Positions 29,554-38,078 of a stretch of DNA of 64,000 bases are shown piece after piece. Made by a program: the position numbers and the translations under genes. The DNA comes from UBA6197 sp047638075. GTDB lineage: Bacteria > Pseudomonadota > Alphaproteobacteria > Rhodobacterales > Rhodobacteraceae. The notes beneath the pieces are model-generated. The model saw nothing but the letters and a program-made list of their open reading frames with translations, was not told the origin of the DNA and did no database searches. The DNA lies in assembly GCF_047638075.1 (NCBI RefSeq), contig NZ_JBLJBV010000018.1:8928-72927 (forward strand), given 5' to 3'. How positions within the stretch are numbered: position 1 is the stretch's first letter; each line of letters begins with the position of its first letter.

Positions 29554-31004
29554 GCGCCCTTACCAATGCTGCGGATACCTTGCCCGGCATGAAGGGGGGG
29601 GGCGTCGGTTTCCTGCGCGGCAAGCGCATCAAACCGCGCCAAAAGCGGGGCGGGCATAGGCACGGCGCGCCCCGCAACGGTATCCACATGCAAGATCATG
29701 TGTTCGCCGGTTGCCACCTCGACGCCATCATCGGTGCGGATGCTGTGATGCAGGCGAAAGCGTTTGGCGTCATGCCCCAAAAGCCGGGTTTCCACAGAAA
29801 GCTTGGCCCCGGCCGAGGTTTCCGCCAGATGCCGGATATGGGTTTCAACCGTATAGGCGGAATGGCCGGTGCCGCGGTAGGCCTCATCCAGCCCAACGTG
29901 AATCATCAGCGCGTCCGTCGCATCGCCCATCACCTGAAGATAGCGAAATTCGGTCATATGGCCATTGTAGTCGACCCAGTCGCCGCGCACCAGCGCGTGG
30001 TGCAACACCAGCGGATAGCCCACCGGTGCAGGCACGGCGCGGGCATAAAGCCGGTTCTCCATTTCGCGCAAGGTCTGGCCCGCGCCCCAGTCATTGGCCT
30101 TCAGAGCCTGCAAGATGCCAATCAGGTTGTCATCACGAATCCGCTCCAATTCGCGGATCGAATGGGCGCCGGACTGCGCATCGGATTGTTCGGCAATCAT
30201 GTCGATCAGCGCATCGTCAAGGTCGGGCACATCCATCAGCTTGGTCCAGGGCCATTTCAGCGCAGGGCCGAATTGCGCCAGAAAATGCCGCATCCCGGCC
30301 TCGCCCCCGGCGATGCGGTAGGTTTCAAACAGACCCATCTGCGCCCACCGCAGGCCAAAGCCATAGCGGATGATGTCGTCGATTACCTCGGTCGTGGCGA
30401 TACCGTCCTTGACCAGCCAAAGCGCCTCGCGCCAGATCGCTTCCAGCAGACGGTCCCCGATATGGGCGTCAATTTCGGCGGCGATCACGGCGGGTTTCAT
30501 GCCAACACTGCGCAAAAGATCGCAGCATTTCACTACCGCTGGGGCGTCGGGTGCGCCGCCGACAATTTCGACCACGGGCAACAGGTAAACCGGGTTGAAG
30601 GGGTGCGCCACAAGGATGCGGTCAGGGTGTTTGGCGCCTTGGCGCAATTCTGACGGCTTGAACCCCGAGGTGGAGGAACCGATCACCGCATCCGCCGGGG
30701 CCGCGGCCTCGATCTCGGCCAGAATCCGGTGTTTCAGGTCCAGCCGTTCGGGCACGCTTTCTTGAATGAAACCGGCGCCCTCGACCGCCTCGGCAATCGA
30801 GTCCGCCCAGATCAGCCGCCCCGGTTCGGGCAGCGGTGCCAGCAGCATCCGCTGATAGGCGCGGGTGGCATTTCCAACCACCTCGCCCAAAACGCGGCTG
30901 GCTTCGGGGTGGGGGTCATAAACGGTGACGTCATGCCCGTTCAGAAGAAAACGGGCAATCCAGCCGCCACCGATAACGCCGCCGCCAATGGCTGCAATCT
31001 TCAT
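29550..31004 (-). CDS. lcdH: L-carnitine dehydrogenase fused to a betainyl-CoA-type thioesterase
   Basis: 484-residue fusion. Residues about 1-320 form a 3-hydroxyacyl-CoA-dehydrogenase-like NAD enzyme with the IGGGVIGGGW dinucleotide motif and the AHPFNPVYLLPVVEIVGG segment; EAIWREALWLVKDGIATTEVID and GFGLRWAQMGLF are very close to known L-carnitine 3-dehydrogenases. The C-terminal part is a hot-dog thioesterase with DYNGHMTEFRY. It should oxidise L-carnitine to 3-dehydrocarnitine and hydrolyse betainyl-CoA to glycine betaine. The ATG at 31004 overlaps the upstream stop. A run of nine C in the last 25 codons could be slippage-prone. Confidence 0.88.
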   Translation of the reverse strand: MKIAAIGGGVIGGGWIARFLLNGHDVTVYDPHPEASRVLGEVVGNATRAYQRMLLAPLPEPGRLIWADSIAEAVEGAGFIQESVPERLDLKHRILAEIEAAAPADAVIGSSTSGFKPSELRQGAKHPDRILVAHPFNPVYLLPVVEIVGGAPDAPAVVKCCDLLRSVGMKPAVIAAEIDAHIGDRLLEAIWREALWLVKDGIATTEVIDDIIRYGFGLRWAQMGLFETYRIAGGEAGMRHFLAQFGPALKWPWTKLMDVPDLDDALIDMIAEQSDAQSGAHSIRELERIRDDNLIGILQALKANDWGAGQTLREMENRLYARAVPAPVGYPLVLHHALVRGDWVDYNGHMTEFRYLQVMGDATDALMIHVGLDEAYRGTGHSAYTVETHIRHLAETSAGAKLSVETRLLGHDAKRFRLHHSIRTDDGVEVATGEHMILHVDTVAGRAVPMPAPLLARFDALAAQETDAPPLHAGQGIRSIGKGA

Positions 31005-32548
31005 GCTGCCCACCACCGCTCGACGATCTTCCAGCCGTCAAGGAAGCGGTTGTTGGCCACCTCTCCATGGGCAACCTTGTCGTTACGCACGTCAATGTAG
31101 TTCACGAAAACCGGGATCACCGTGCCGCCGTCACTGCTGACCAGACCCTGCATTTCCGTATACATTTCGCGGCGCAGACCGTCGTCCAGTTCGGCGCGGG
31201 CCTTTAGCAGCAGTTCGTTGAAACGGGCGTTGTCCCAGTGGCTTTCGTTCCACTCGGCGCCTTTGGCATAGACCAGGCTGAACATGTCATCCTCGGTCGG
31301 GCGGCCATTCCAGTAACTGGCGCAGAACGGCTTTTTCAGCCAGACGTTCGACCAGTAACCGTCTTCGGGTTCGCGGTGCACGTTAATGTCAATCCCGGCG
31401 GCCGACGCGGCCTGCTGATACAGCAGCGCCATATCCAGCGCCCCGACCGAGGCCGCATCGGACGACGACAGATCAATCTTCAGCCCGTCCAGACCCGATT
31501 GTTTCAGGTAATGGCGCGCCTTGTCGGGGTCATAGTCGTTTTTCGGCAGATCGGCGGCATAGTAGCGGTTTGCCGGGGCAATCGGGCTGTCGTTGGCAAT
31601 CTGACCATGGCCGCGCAACACCTTGTCCAGCACCTCTTGCCGGTTGATCGCGTGTTTCAGCGCCAGCCTGACATTGGGGTCGTTGAAGGGGGCGGTGTCG
31701 CAAAACATCGGCATCGTGTAATGCGCGGTGCCTGTCACCTCGACCAGGGTCAGGCCGGGGCGACGCTCCAACAGGTGCAACGTGCCCAGATCGGGCGAGC
31801 TGATAACGTCAACCTCGCCGGTCATCAGCGCGTTTTGCCGGGCGGTCGCATCGTTGATCGTCAACAGCACGGCCTCGTCAAACCAGGCGCGGTCGGTCTT
31901 CCAGTAATCATCACGCCGCTTTAGCGTAAAGCGCACCCCCGGTTCATGTTCGACTAGCACATAGCCGCCACTGCCAAGACCCGACTGCCAGTCAAGTTTG
32001 CCATCGTCTTTCGCGGGCATGATGACGAAATGGTAATCCGAGGTCAGATAGGCAAAGTCCGCATTGCCGCTGGAAAGTTCAAACGCCACCGCGTTATCGC
32101 CATCGGCGCGGATGTCGATCACCTGCTCAAGCGAGCCCTTGGCCCCCGAAATCGTATCGTCGCCCCGGTGGTGGTTGAAGGATGCAATCACATCCGCCGG
32201 CGTCACCTTGCGCCCGTCCGAGAATGTCGCGCCATCGCGCAGGCGGAAGGTCCAGACCCGCGCTTCGCCATCCGGCTCATAGCTTTCGGCCAGTTCGGGA
32301 ACGGCCTCGCCCTTGGCGTCAATCTCGACCAGCGTGTTGCATACGGCCAGCATCGCGGTCACCAGTGGCCCGGCGGCATAGGTGGCTGGGTCAATCGTGT
32401 CCGATGTCGCCCCGCCCACCTGCGCCAGGCGGATCGTGCCGCCACGGCGCGGTTCCTGGGCGCGCGCCCCCCGGGGCAGGATCAGCGTCGCGGCCCCCAT
32501 CGCGGCTGTGCCCAGCATCAGGTTACGGCGTGATAGTTGAAAATCCAT
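31001..32548 (-). CDS. SBP_bac_5 family ABC transporter substrate-binding protein
   Basis: 515-residue periplasmic binding protein of the peptide/opine/nickel group. A twin-arginine leader (LSRRNLMLGTAAMGAATLILPRGARA) directs export, probably by Tat. Family markers are the mature start PRRGGTIRLAQVGG and LRDGATFSDGRKVTPADV. It sits between the 3-dehydrocarnitine cleavage enzyme and carnitine dehydrogenase, so its cargo is probably carnitine or an acyl- or peptidyl-carnitine-like compound. Known bacterial carnitine importers use other binding-protein families, so the cargo needs a direct binding test. Confidence 0.88.
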   Translation of the reverse strand: MDFQLSRRNLMLGTAAMGAATLILPRGARAQEPRRGGTIRLAQVGGATSDTIDPATYAAGPLVTAMLAVCNTLVEIDAKGEAVPELAESYEPDGEARVWTFRLRDGATFSDGRKVTPADVIASFNHHRGDDTISGAKGSLEQVIDIRADGDNAVAFELSSGNADFAYLTSDYHFVIMPAKDDGKLDWQSGLGSGGYVLVEHEPGVRFTLKRRDDYWKTDRAWFDEAVLLTINDATARQNALMTGEVDVISSPDLGTLHLLERRPGLTLVEVTGTAHYTMPMFCDTAPFNDPNVRLALKHAINRQEVLDKVLRGHGQIANDSPIAPANRYYAADLPKNDYDPDKARHYLKQSGLDGLKIDLSSSDAASVGALDMALLYQQAASAAGIDINVHREPEDGYWSNVWLKKPFCASYWNGRPTEDDMFSLVYAKGAEWNESHWDNARFNELLLKARAELDDGLRREMYTEMQGLVSSDGGTVIPVFVNYIDVRNDKVAHGEVANNRFLDGWKIVERWWAA

Positions 32549-32579
32549 GGCAGTTCTCCCTGTTGTTCTTATTGCCCGC

Positions 32580-33467
32580 TTAGCGGCGGGTCAGCTTTAG
32601 CTTTTCGCGCACCTCGGCGGGGCCAATGATCCGCGCGCCCATGGCAGTCAGGATCGTTCCGGCCCGGTCAACCAGATCGCCGTTTGACGCCAGAACGCCC
32701 TTATCAAGCCAGATATTATCCTCCAGCCCGACCCGCACATTGCCCCCGGCCAGCGCGGCCTGCGCGACATAGGGCATCTGCATCCGGCCAATGGAAAACA
32801 TCGAATAGACCCAGCCCGGTGGCACGTTATTGACCATCGCCATCAGGCTGTTGGTATCGGCGGGGGCGCCGTAGGGAATACCCATACACAGCTGAATCAG
32901 CACCGGATCGTCAATCAGCCCCTCATCCACCAGCGTTTTCGCCAGCCAAAGATGGCCAAGGTCGAACGCCTCGATCTCGGGGCGCACACCGGCGGCCTTG
33001 ATCCGGGCGGCCATCGCGCGCAGCGTGCCGGGGGTGTTGGTCATCACATAGTCGGCCTCGGCAAAGTTCATCGTGCCGCAATCAAGGGTGCAAATCTCGG
33101 GCAGCAGTTCCTCGACGTGGACCAGCCGTTCGGTCGCGCCGACCAGATCGGTCGCGGGCGACAGCGGCAGCGGTGCCTCGGCCGAGCCCAAAAGAATGTC
33201 GCCGCCCATTCCGGCGGTCAGGTTCAGCACCACATCGGTATCAGAATTGCGCACCCGGTCGACCACTTCGCGGTATAGCGCGGGGTCGCGCGACGGGGTG
33301 CCGGTCTTTGGGTCACGCACATGGACATGGGCAATGGCCGCGCCCGCCTTGGCCGCCTCGATACAGGCGTCGGCAATCTGGGCCGGCGTGACCGGAACCC
33401 GGTCCGATTTCAGATGGCTTTGCCCCGATCCCGTCACCGCACAGGTGATGAAAACATCGCGATTCAT
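32580..33467 (-). CDS. BKACE-family beta-keto acid cleavage enzyme (3-dehydrocarnitine:acetyl-CoA trimethylamine transferase candidate)
   Basis: 295-residue metal enzyme of the BKACE/DUF849 family. The zinc ligands are H47 and H49 in HVHVRDP, and the N-terminal [11 protein letters not shown] and [10 protein letters not shown] motifs are typical. Family members condense a beta-keto acid with acetyl-CoA; with 3-dehydrocarnitine this yields betainyl-CoA and acetoacetate. Its operon partner, the dehydrogenase/thioesterase, makes that substrate and uses that product, so the specific assignment is well supported by context. It is the first gene of the minus-strand operon, with an AAAGGGG ribosome site. 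Confidence 0.85.
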   Translation of the reverse strand: MNRDVFITCAVTGSGQSHLKSDRVPVTPAQIADACIEAAKAGAAIAHVHVRDPKTGTPSRDPALYREVVDRVRNSDTDVVLNLTAGMGGDILLGSAEAPLPLSPATDLVGATERLVHVEELLPEICTLDCGTMNFAEADYVMTNTPGTLRAMAARIKAAGVRPEIEAFDLGHLWLAKTLVDEGLIDDPVLIQLCMGIPYGAPADTNSLMAMVNNVPPGWVYSMFSIGRMQMPYVAQAALAGGNVRVGLEDNIWLDKGVLASNGDLVDRAGTILTAMGARIIGPAEVREKLKLTRR

Positions 33468-33519
33468 CGCATTCCCCTTTTTGATTTGATCTTATCTTAG
33501 GGAGAAACCTCTCGCAGTA

Positions 33520-33549
33520 TGTGCTGATTCTGTCATATATTGTGCTGAT
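33520..33549. promoter_or_regulatory. Direct repeats TGTGCTGAT, candidate operator for the AraC-type regulator
   Basis: TGTGCTGAT occurs at 33520-33528 and again at 33541-33549, exactly 21 bp (two helical turns) apart, as expected for an AraC-family dimer. The repeats lie 53-82 bp upstream of the BKACE start and overlap the start codon of the regulator gene, so one protein could activate the operon and limit its own synthesis. Confidence 0.55.
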
Positions 33550-34513
33550 GTCGCCAATATTACCACTGAATATCACCTTTTTGCTGTTCGACGGGTTTTC
33601 GAACATGGTGCTGGCCAGCGCGATAGAGCCGCTGCGCGCGGCGCGCGACCTGTCAGGAAAGCGGCTGTTTTCATGGCAGGTGGCGTCACTGACAGGGGGG
33701 CCGGCGATCTCGTCTTCGCGATTGGCGGTGGGGGTGGATATTGCCGCAGACCGTATCGGCGCGACCGATGCGCTGGTGCTGGTGGCGGGCTACCGTGTGC
33801 GCGACCATTTGCAGCGCGACACCCTGACCCTGATCCGCCGCAAGGCACGCGGCGTGCCGATCATCGGGGCGCTGGATACCGGGGCGTGGCTGTTGGCGGC
33901 GGCGGGGCTGTTGCATGGCCGCAGGGCAACGATCCACTGGCTGGAACTGGACGCCTTTGCCGAAGCCTTTGTGGATCTGAAACCAGTTGCCGCCCCCTAT
34001 GTCACCGACGGCAATATCATCACCTGTGGCGGGGCGCAGGGGGTGCTGGCCTGGGTGCTGGACCTGATCGGGCAGCGCGCCGACGCGGCGTTGCGGTTTG
34101 ACGTGGCCAATATGTTCCAGCACCAGACCGACCCCGCCGCGCCGACCCCGGACCGCCCCGTAGGCCGCACGGCCAACCGCATTCTGCCCGCGCCCCTGCA
34201 ACGCGCGATCCTGCACATGCGCCAAAGCGCCGATGCGCCGCTGCCGCTGCCGCAGATTGCCGAACAGGCGGCGGTATCGCTGCGCACGCTGGACCGGCTG
34301 TTTACGACGACGCTGGGCATGTCGGCGGGCCGCTATTACCGCAGCATCCGCCTGTCACACGCCCGCGCCCTGGCGATGGAGACGCAATTGACCCTTGCCG
34401 AAATAGCGGCCCGCACCGGCTTTCAGTCGGCGCAGACACTGGCGCGGTCTTATCGGCAGCAGTTCCGCCAGACCATCGGGCAAACCCGGCGACCCTTGGC
34501 CGCCGGTCACTGA
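33548..34513 (+). CDS. cdhR: GlxA/CdhR-type AraC-family regulator with DJ-1/PfpI-like domain
   Basis: 321-residue regulator. The N-terminal domain (about residues 8-185) is a class I glutamine-amidotransferase-like fold with ITFLLFDGFSNMVLASAIEPLRAA. The C-terminal AraC HTH pair includes LPQIAEQAAVSLRTLDRLFTTTLGMSAGRYYRSIRL. This layout is shared by CdhR and GbdR, which respond to carnitine and glycine betaine. Divergence from the carnitine-type operon supports CdhR. The ATG at 33548 is preferred; a GTG at 33521 would extend it by nine residues. It ends 3 bases from the convergent transaminase gene. Confidence 0.8.
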   Translation: MSPILPLNITFLLFDGFSNMVLASAIEPLRAARDLSGKRLFSWQVASLTGGPAISSSRLAVGVDIAADRIGATDALVLVAGYRVRDHLQRDTLTLIRRKARGVPIIGALDTGAWLLAAAGLLHGRRATIHWLELDAFAEAFVDLKPVAAPYVTDGNIITCGGAQGVLAWVLDLIGQRADAALRFDVANMFQHQTDPAAPTPDRPVGRTANRILPAPLQRAILHMRQSADAPLPLPQIAEQAAVSLRTLDRLFTTTLGMSAGRYYRSIRLSHARALAMETQLTLAEIAARTGFQSAQTLARSYRQQFRQTIGQTRRPLAAGH

Positions 34514-34516
34514 CCC

Positions 34517-35896
34517 CTAGCGCCGGGGCAAAGCCTTGGCGACAGCCTTGACGGTGGCGGCCACCACGGTATCGGCCTCGGACGGGGTCATGCACAGGGG
34601 CGGGGCAAAGCCCAGAATATCGCCCTGCGGCATCGCCCGGCCAATCACGCCACATTCCAGCAAGGCGGCTGAAACTGCCGGTCCAATCTTGCGCGCGGGG
34701 TCGAAAAAGCGGCGATCGTCCTTGTCTTCGACAAATTCGACCGCGGCCACCAGCCCCTCGCCACGCACTTCGCCAACATTGGGGTGATCCGTCAGCGCAT
34801 CGGCCAGGGATTTGCGGAAATAGGCCCCCGTTTCGGCGGCGTTTGCGACCAGCCCCAATTCGTCGATCAGCTTCAGGTTGGCAACCCCGGCCGCGGCGCA
34901 GATCGGATGGGCGGAATAGGTCCAGCCATGGCCAATCGGCCCCAACTGATCAGACCCCTGCACCAGAACCTGCCACATCCGGTCGCTGACAATCGACCCT
35001 GACAAAGGCGCATAGGCCGAGGTCAGCCCCTTGGCGATGGTAATCAGGTCCGGCTCCATCCCGTAGTGATCAGACCCGAACATGGTGCCCAGACGGCCAA
35101 ACCCGGTGACCACCTCATCGGCCACCAAAAGGATGTCATACTTTTTCAGCACCGCCTGAATGGCCGCCCAATAGCCCGCTGGTGGCGGCACAATACCGCC
35201 GGTGCCAAGGATCGGCTCACCGATAAAGGCCGCGACCGTATCGGGCCCCTCGGCCAGAATCATCTCCTCCAGCATGGCGGCGCAATGGGCGCTGAACTGT
35301 TCTTCGCTCATGCTGCGATCTTCGCGGTGGAAATAATAGGGCGCCTCGGTATGCAAGACCCCCGCACGCGGCAGATCGAACGCGTTGTGAAACGCGTGCA
35401 ACCCCGTCAGGCTGCCCGTCATCACGCCCGAGCCATGATACCCACGCCACCGGCTGATGATCTTTTTCTTTTCCGGGCGGTTCAGGATGTTGTTGTAATA
35501 CCAGATCAGCTTGATGTTGGTTTCATTCGCATCCGACCCTGAAAGGCCGAAATAGACCCGGCTCATGTTCTTGGGCGCACGTTCGATGATCATCCGGGCA
35601 AGGGTGATGCTGGCTTCGGTACCGTGGCCGACATAGGCGTGATAATAGGCCAGTTCGCGGGCCTGTTCGGCAATCGCGTCTGCAATTTCCGTGCGCCCAT
35701 AACCGACGTTGACGCAGTAAAGCCCGGCAAAGGCATCAAGGCTGCGCTTGCCGGTGCTGTCAGTGATGTAAACGCCCTCACCGCCAGAAATCACCCGGCG
35801 GGGCAAATCGCCGCGCGCATGGGCCCCCATATGCGTCGAGGGGTGAAAGAAATGGTCCCGGTCCCAGGCGTTCAGATCATTATCGCGGTCAAGCAT
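34517..35896 (-). CDS. doeD: Class III aminotransferase Atf/DoeD (L-2,4-diaminobutyrate transaminase candidate)
   Basis: 459-residue omega-aminotransferase. The PLP aspartate is D260 in LLVADEVVTGFGRLG and the PLP lysine is K289 in TIAKGLTSAYAPLS. In ectoine breakdown the Atf/DoeD enzyme converts L-2,4-diaminobutyrate to aspartate semialdehyde. The assignment rests on its order with the dehydrogenase and AsnC regulator beside enuR; on sequence alone a putrescine or beta-alanine pyruvate transaminase would also fit. The ATG at 35896 follows AAAGGAC; the 12-residue extension upstream overlaps the spacer. Confidence 0.8.
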   Translation of the reverse strand: MLDRDNDLNAWDRDHFFHPSTHMGAHARGDLPRRVISGGEGVYITDSTGKRSLDAFAGLYCVNVGYGRTEIADAIAEQARELAYYHAYVGHGTEASITLARMIIERAPKNMSRVYFGLSGSDANETNIKLIWYYNNILNRPEKKKIISRWRGYHGSGVMTGSLTGLHAFHNAFDLPRAGVLHTEAPYYFHREDRSMSEEQFSAHCAAMLEEMILAEGPDTVAAFIGEPILGTGGIVPPPAGYWAAIQAVLKKYDILLVADEVVTGFGRLGTMFGSDHYGMEPDLITIAKGLTSAYAPLSGSIVSDRMWQVLVQGSDQLGPIGHGWTYSAHPICAAAGVANLKLIDELGLVANAAETGAYFRKSLADALTDHPNVGEVRGEGLVAAVEFVEDKDDRRFFDPARKIGPAVSAALLECGVIGRAMPQGDILGFAPPLCMTPSEADTVVAATVKAVAKALPRR

Positions 35897-35915
35897 GGTT
35901 TGTCCTTTCGTGGCC

Positions 35916-37412
35916 TTACGCGGCCGTATCAATGCAAAGATATTTCAGTTCGGTAAAAGCCTCTAACCCGTGGCGCGACCCTTCGCGGCCAAGGCCCGAT
36001 TGTTTCCAGCCGCCAAAAGGCACGGGGCCACCGGTGAGTTTCACCCGGTTCACCGCGACCATGCCAAATTCCAGCGCGCGCGAAAGACGCATCTGCCGCG
36101 CCCCGTCGCGGGTGACAACATAGGCAACCAGCCCGTATTGGGTGGCATTGGCGCGGGCTATCGCCTCGGCCTCGTCCTCAAAGGGCATCAGCGCCGCAAC
36201 CGGGCCAAAGGTTTCTTCGCGCGCGATCAGCGCATCTGCGGGCACATCGGCCAACAACGTGGGCAGATAGGCCAGCGGCAGATCCGGATGCACCCCGCCC
36301 CCGGTCACCAGACGTGCGCCCCTGGCCTGCGCATCTTTGACCTGGGCGGCGACCTTTTCCACGGCGCGGGCGTGCATCAGGGGGCCAATATCGGTTTGCG
36401 CATCAATGCCGGGGCCCACCCTAAGGGCTGCAATCCGCGCCGCGAACGCCTTGGTAAAGCGGGCCAGCAAGGGGCGCTGCACATAGATGCGGTTCGCGGC
36501 AAGACAGTCTTGCCCAGAGGTGGCGAATTTCGCGTCCATCGCGATATCTACAGCGCGGTCAAGGTCAGCGTCGGCAAAGATGATCAACGGCGCATGGCCG
36601 CCCAGCTCCATCACCAGCCGTTTCATTGACGGCGCGCATTGCGCGGCAATCATACGGCCAATTTCGGTTGAGCCGGTAAAGGACATCGCGCGCAGCCGGT
36701 CATCGGCGCACATCTGCCCCACGATTGCCGCCGCATCTCCCGGCACCACGTTGAACACCCCCGCAGGCACCCCGGCGCGTTCCGCCAGCTCTGCCAGCGC
36801 CAGCGCCGATAGCGGCGTCTCGGACGAGGGGTGGACCACCGCGGTGCAACCCGCAGCCAGCGCCGCCGCCACCTTGCGGGTGATCATCGCCGCCGGAAAA
36901 TTCCACGGCGTCACCACCCCCACCGGGCCAAGCGCCTCGCGCCGCACAAACATTTCGGCACCCGGCAGATGGCTGGTAACGCCTTCCACGTTCATGCGCG
37001 GCGCCTCGCCCGCGAACCACTCAAGAAAGGATGCGGCATAGTCGATTTCACCCCGGCTTTCGGCCAGCGGTTTACCCTGCTCAAGCGTCATCAACAGTGC
37101 CAGATCCTCGCGCGCCTCCAGCATCAGCGCCCCCCAGCGGCGCAAAATTCCCGCGCGGTCCTGCGGCAGGCGGTCGCGCCACGCCGCAAAGCTGGCGGCA
37201 GCGGCTGTAATCGCGCTGTCGGTCTCAGCCGGGCCAAGCGCCGCAACCCGGGCCAGCAGCGCCCCGCTGGCGGGATCTGTCACCTCAAAGTCGGCCACAT
37301 CGCTGGCCGCAGTCCAGCGACCATTCACATAGCCAAGACCCCGCAGCAGGCTGCGGTCGCCCAGGCGGGCAAGGGCCGGATGCGGCGGGGGATGCGGGAT
37401 ACGGGCATTCAT
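35916..37412 (-). CDS. doeC: NAD(P)-dependent semialdehyde dehydrogenase Ssd/DoeC
   Basis: 498-residue aldehyde dehydrogenase. Catalytic residues are N171 (TPWNFP), E269 (MELGGHAP) and C303 (SGQDCLAANR), all present. It resembles succinate-semialdehyde dehydrogenases; in ectoine clusters this member oxidises aspartate semialdehyde to L-aspartate. It starts 19 bases upstream of the transaminase and lies downstream of asnC, giving the asnC-ssd-atf order known from ectoine degraders. A GABA-shunt role is the alternative. Confidence 0.82.
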   Translation of the reverse strand: MNARIPHPPPHPALARLGDRSLLRGLGYVNGRWTAASDVADFEVTDPASGALLARVAALGPAETDSAITAAAASFAAWRDRLPQDRAGILRRWGALMLEAREDLALLMTLEQGKPLAESRGEIDYAASFLEWFAGEAPRMNVEGVTSHLPGAEMFVRREALGPVGVVTPWNFPAAMITRKVAAALAAGCTAVVHPSSETPLSALALAELAERAGVPAGVFNVVPGDAAAIVGQMCADDRLRAMSFTGSTEIGRMIAAQCAPSMKRLVMELGGHAPLIIFADADLDRAVDIAMDAKFATSGQDCLAANRIYVQRPLLARFTKAFAARIAALRVGPGIDAQTDIGPLMHARAVEKVAAQVKDAQARGARLVTGGGVHPDLPLAYLPTLLADVPADALIAREETFGPVAALMPFEDEAEAIARANATQYGLVAYVVTRDGARQMRLSRALEFGMVAVNRVKLTGGPVPFGGWKQSGLGREGSRHGLEAFTELKYLCIDTAA

Positions 37413-37461
37413 GCGGGATACTCCGAAAGGATTTCACCCATGATGCACCCCCCGGACAGGA

Positions 37462-37487
37462 AAAGGGGGCCATATTTGACCCCCCGC
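37462..37487 (-). terminator. Terminator-like hairpin between asnC and ssd
   Basis: Read on the minus strand, a G-rich arm (GGGGGT) pairs with GCCCCC across an AT-rich loop and is followed by TTTT. It lies about 45 bases after the asnC stop and 50 bases before the ssd start, so it may partly separate regulator and enzyme expression. Confidence 0.5.
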
Positions 37488-37532
37488 ACAACCGAAATTA
37501 CCTGTCAGACCCGCCTTCGGCAGAGAGACTCT

Positions 37533-38009
37533 CTAGCGGGGTGCCATCAGCGCAATCGGCACCGCCCCGTCATCCTTGACCACGCGGGTGACGATATAGG
37601 TGAAATACCGGTCGATTCCGATATCCTCGGACAGCATTTGGTCAACCAGCCGCTGATAGGCGTCAATGTCACGCGTCATCACCTTGACAAAGTAGTCAAC
37701 ACCGCCGCCCACCGACCAACAGGCGGTGATTTCGGGCCGGGCGGCTACTGCGCGCTCGAACCGCTCAAAATCAGCCTGACGGTGATTGGCCAGCGTTATC
37801 TCCATGATCACGGTCGTCACCGGGGCCACACGGCGCGGGGCAAGACGCGCGTGATAGCCCTCGATCAGGCCCGCGGTTTCCAGTTTGCGCAGCCGCAGCC
37901 AGCACGGCGTAGGCGACAGGCCCGCCACTTCGGCCAGCTTCAGCTTTGTGATCCGGCCATCCCGCTGGACGGCCTCCAGGATGCGCAGGTCAATGGCGTC
38001 GAGTCGCAT
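37533..38009 (-). CDS. asnC: Lrp/AsnC-family regulator of the ectoine cluster (DoeX type)
   Basis: 158-residue regulator. The N-terminal HTH (residues 1-60, with GRITKLKLAEVAGLSPTPCWLRLRKLE) is followed by a RAM ligand-binding domain that contains ACWSVGGGVDYFVKVMTRD. AsnC/DoeX proteins accompany ectoine catabolism genes and respond to pathway intermediates. The ATG at 38009 begins the conserved HTH; a longer frame would run into the divergent operator. It is divergent from enuR, and the 62-bp gap carries the candidate EnuR sites. Confidence 0.85.
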   Translation of the reverse strand: MRLDAIDLRILEAVQRDGRITKLKLAEVAGLSPTPCWLRLRKLETAGLIEGYHARLAPRRVAPVTTVIMEITLANHRQADFERFERAVAARPEITACWSVGGGVDYFVKVMTRDIDAYQRLVDQMLSEDIGIDRYFTYIVTRVVKDDGAVPIALMAPR

Positions 38010-38042
38010 GTTGGGTATCCATAAAAACAAATCAGTTGCAGA

Positions 38043-38078
38043 TTGACCTGATATTGACCAGATTTGCAATCATGACAA
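38043..38078. promoter_or_regulatory. Candidate EnuR operator at the asnC-enuR divergent region
   Basis: Two direct repeats 11 bp apart (TTGACCTGATA at 38043, TTGACCAGATT at 38054) are followed by the inverted copy ATCATGACAA at 38069-38078, which contains the enuR start codon at 38072. The last two parts form a 10-5-10 inverted repeat that recurs with the same spacing at the ehuA promoter. This suggests EnuR autoregulation and control of asnC-ssd-atf. Confidence 0.65.

Noticed and set aside
29541..30653. Plus-strand open frame of 370 codons opposite the carnitine dehydrogenase gene
   Set aside because: It mirrors the codon structure of the real gene on the minus strand and lacks a ribosome site or motifs.
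36831..38024. Long plus-strand open frame opposite the semialdehyde dehydrogenase and asnC genes
   Set aside because: It crosses two well-supported genes and a terminator-like hairpin and has arginine/histidine-rich shadow composition.
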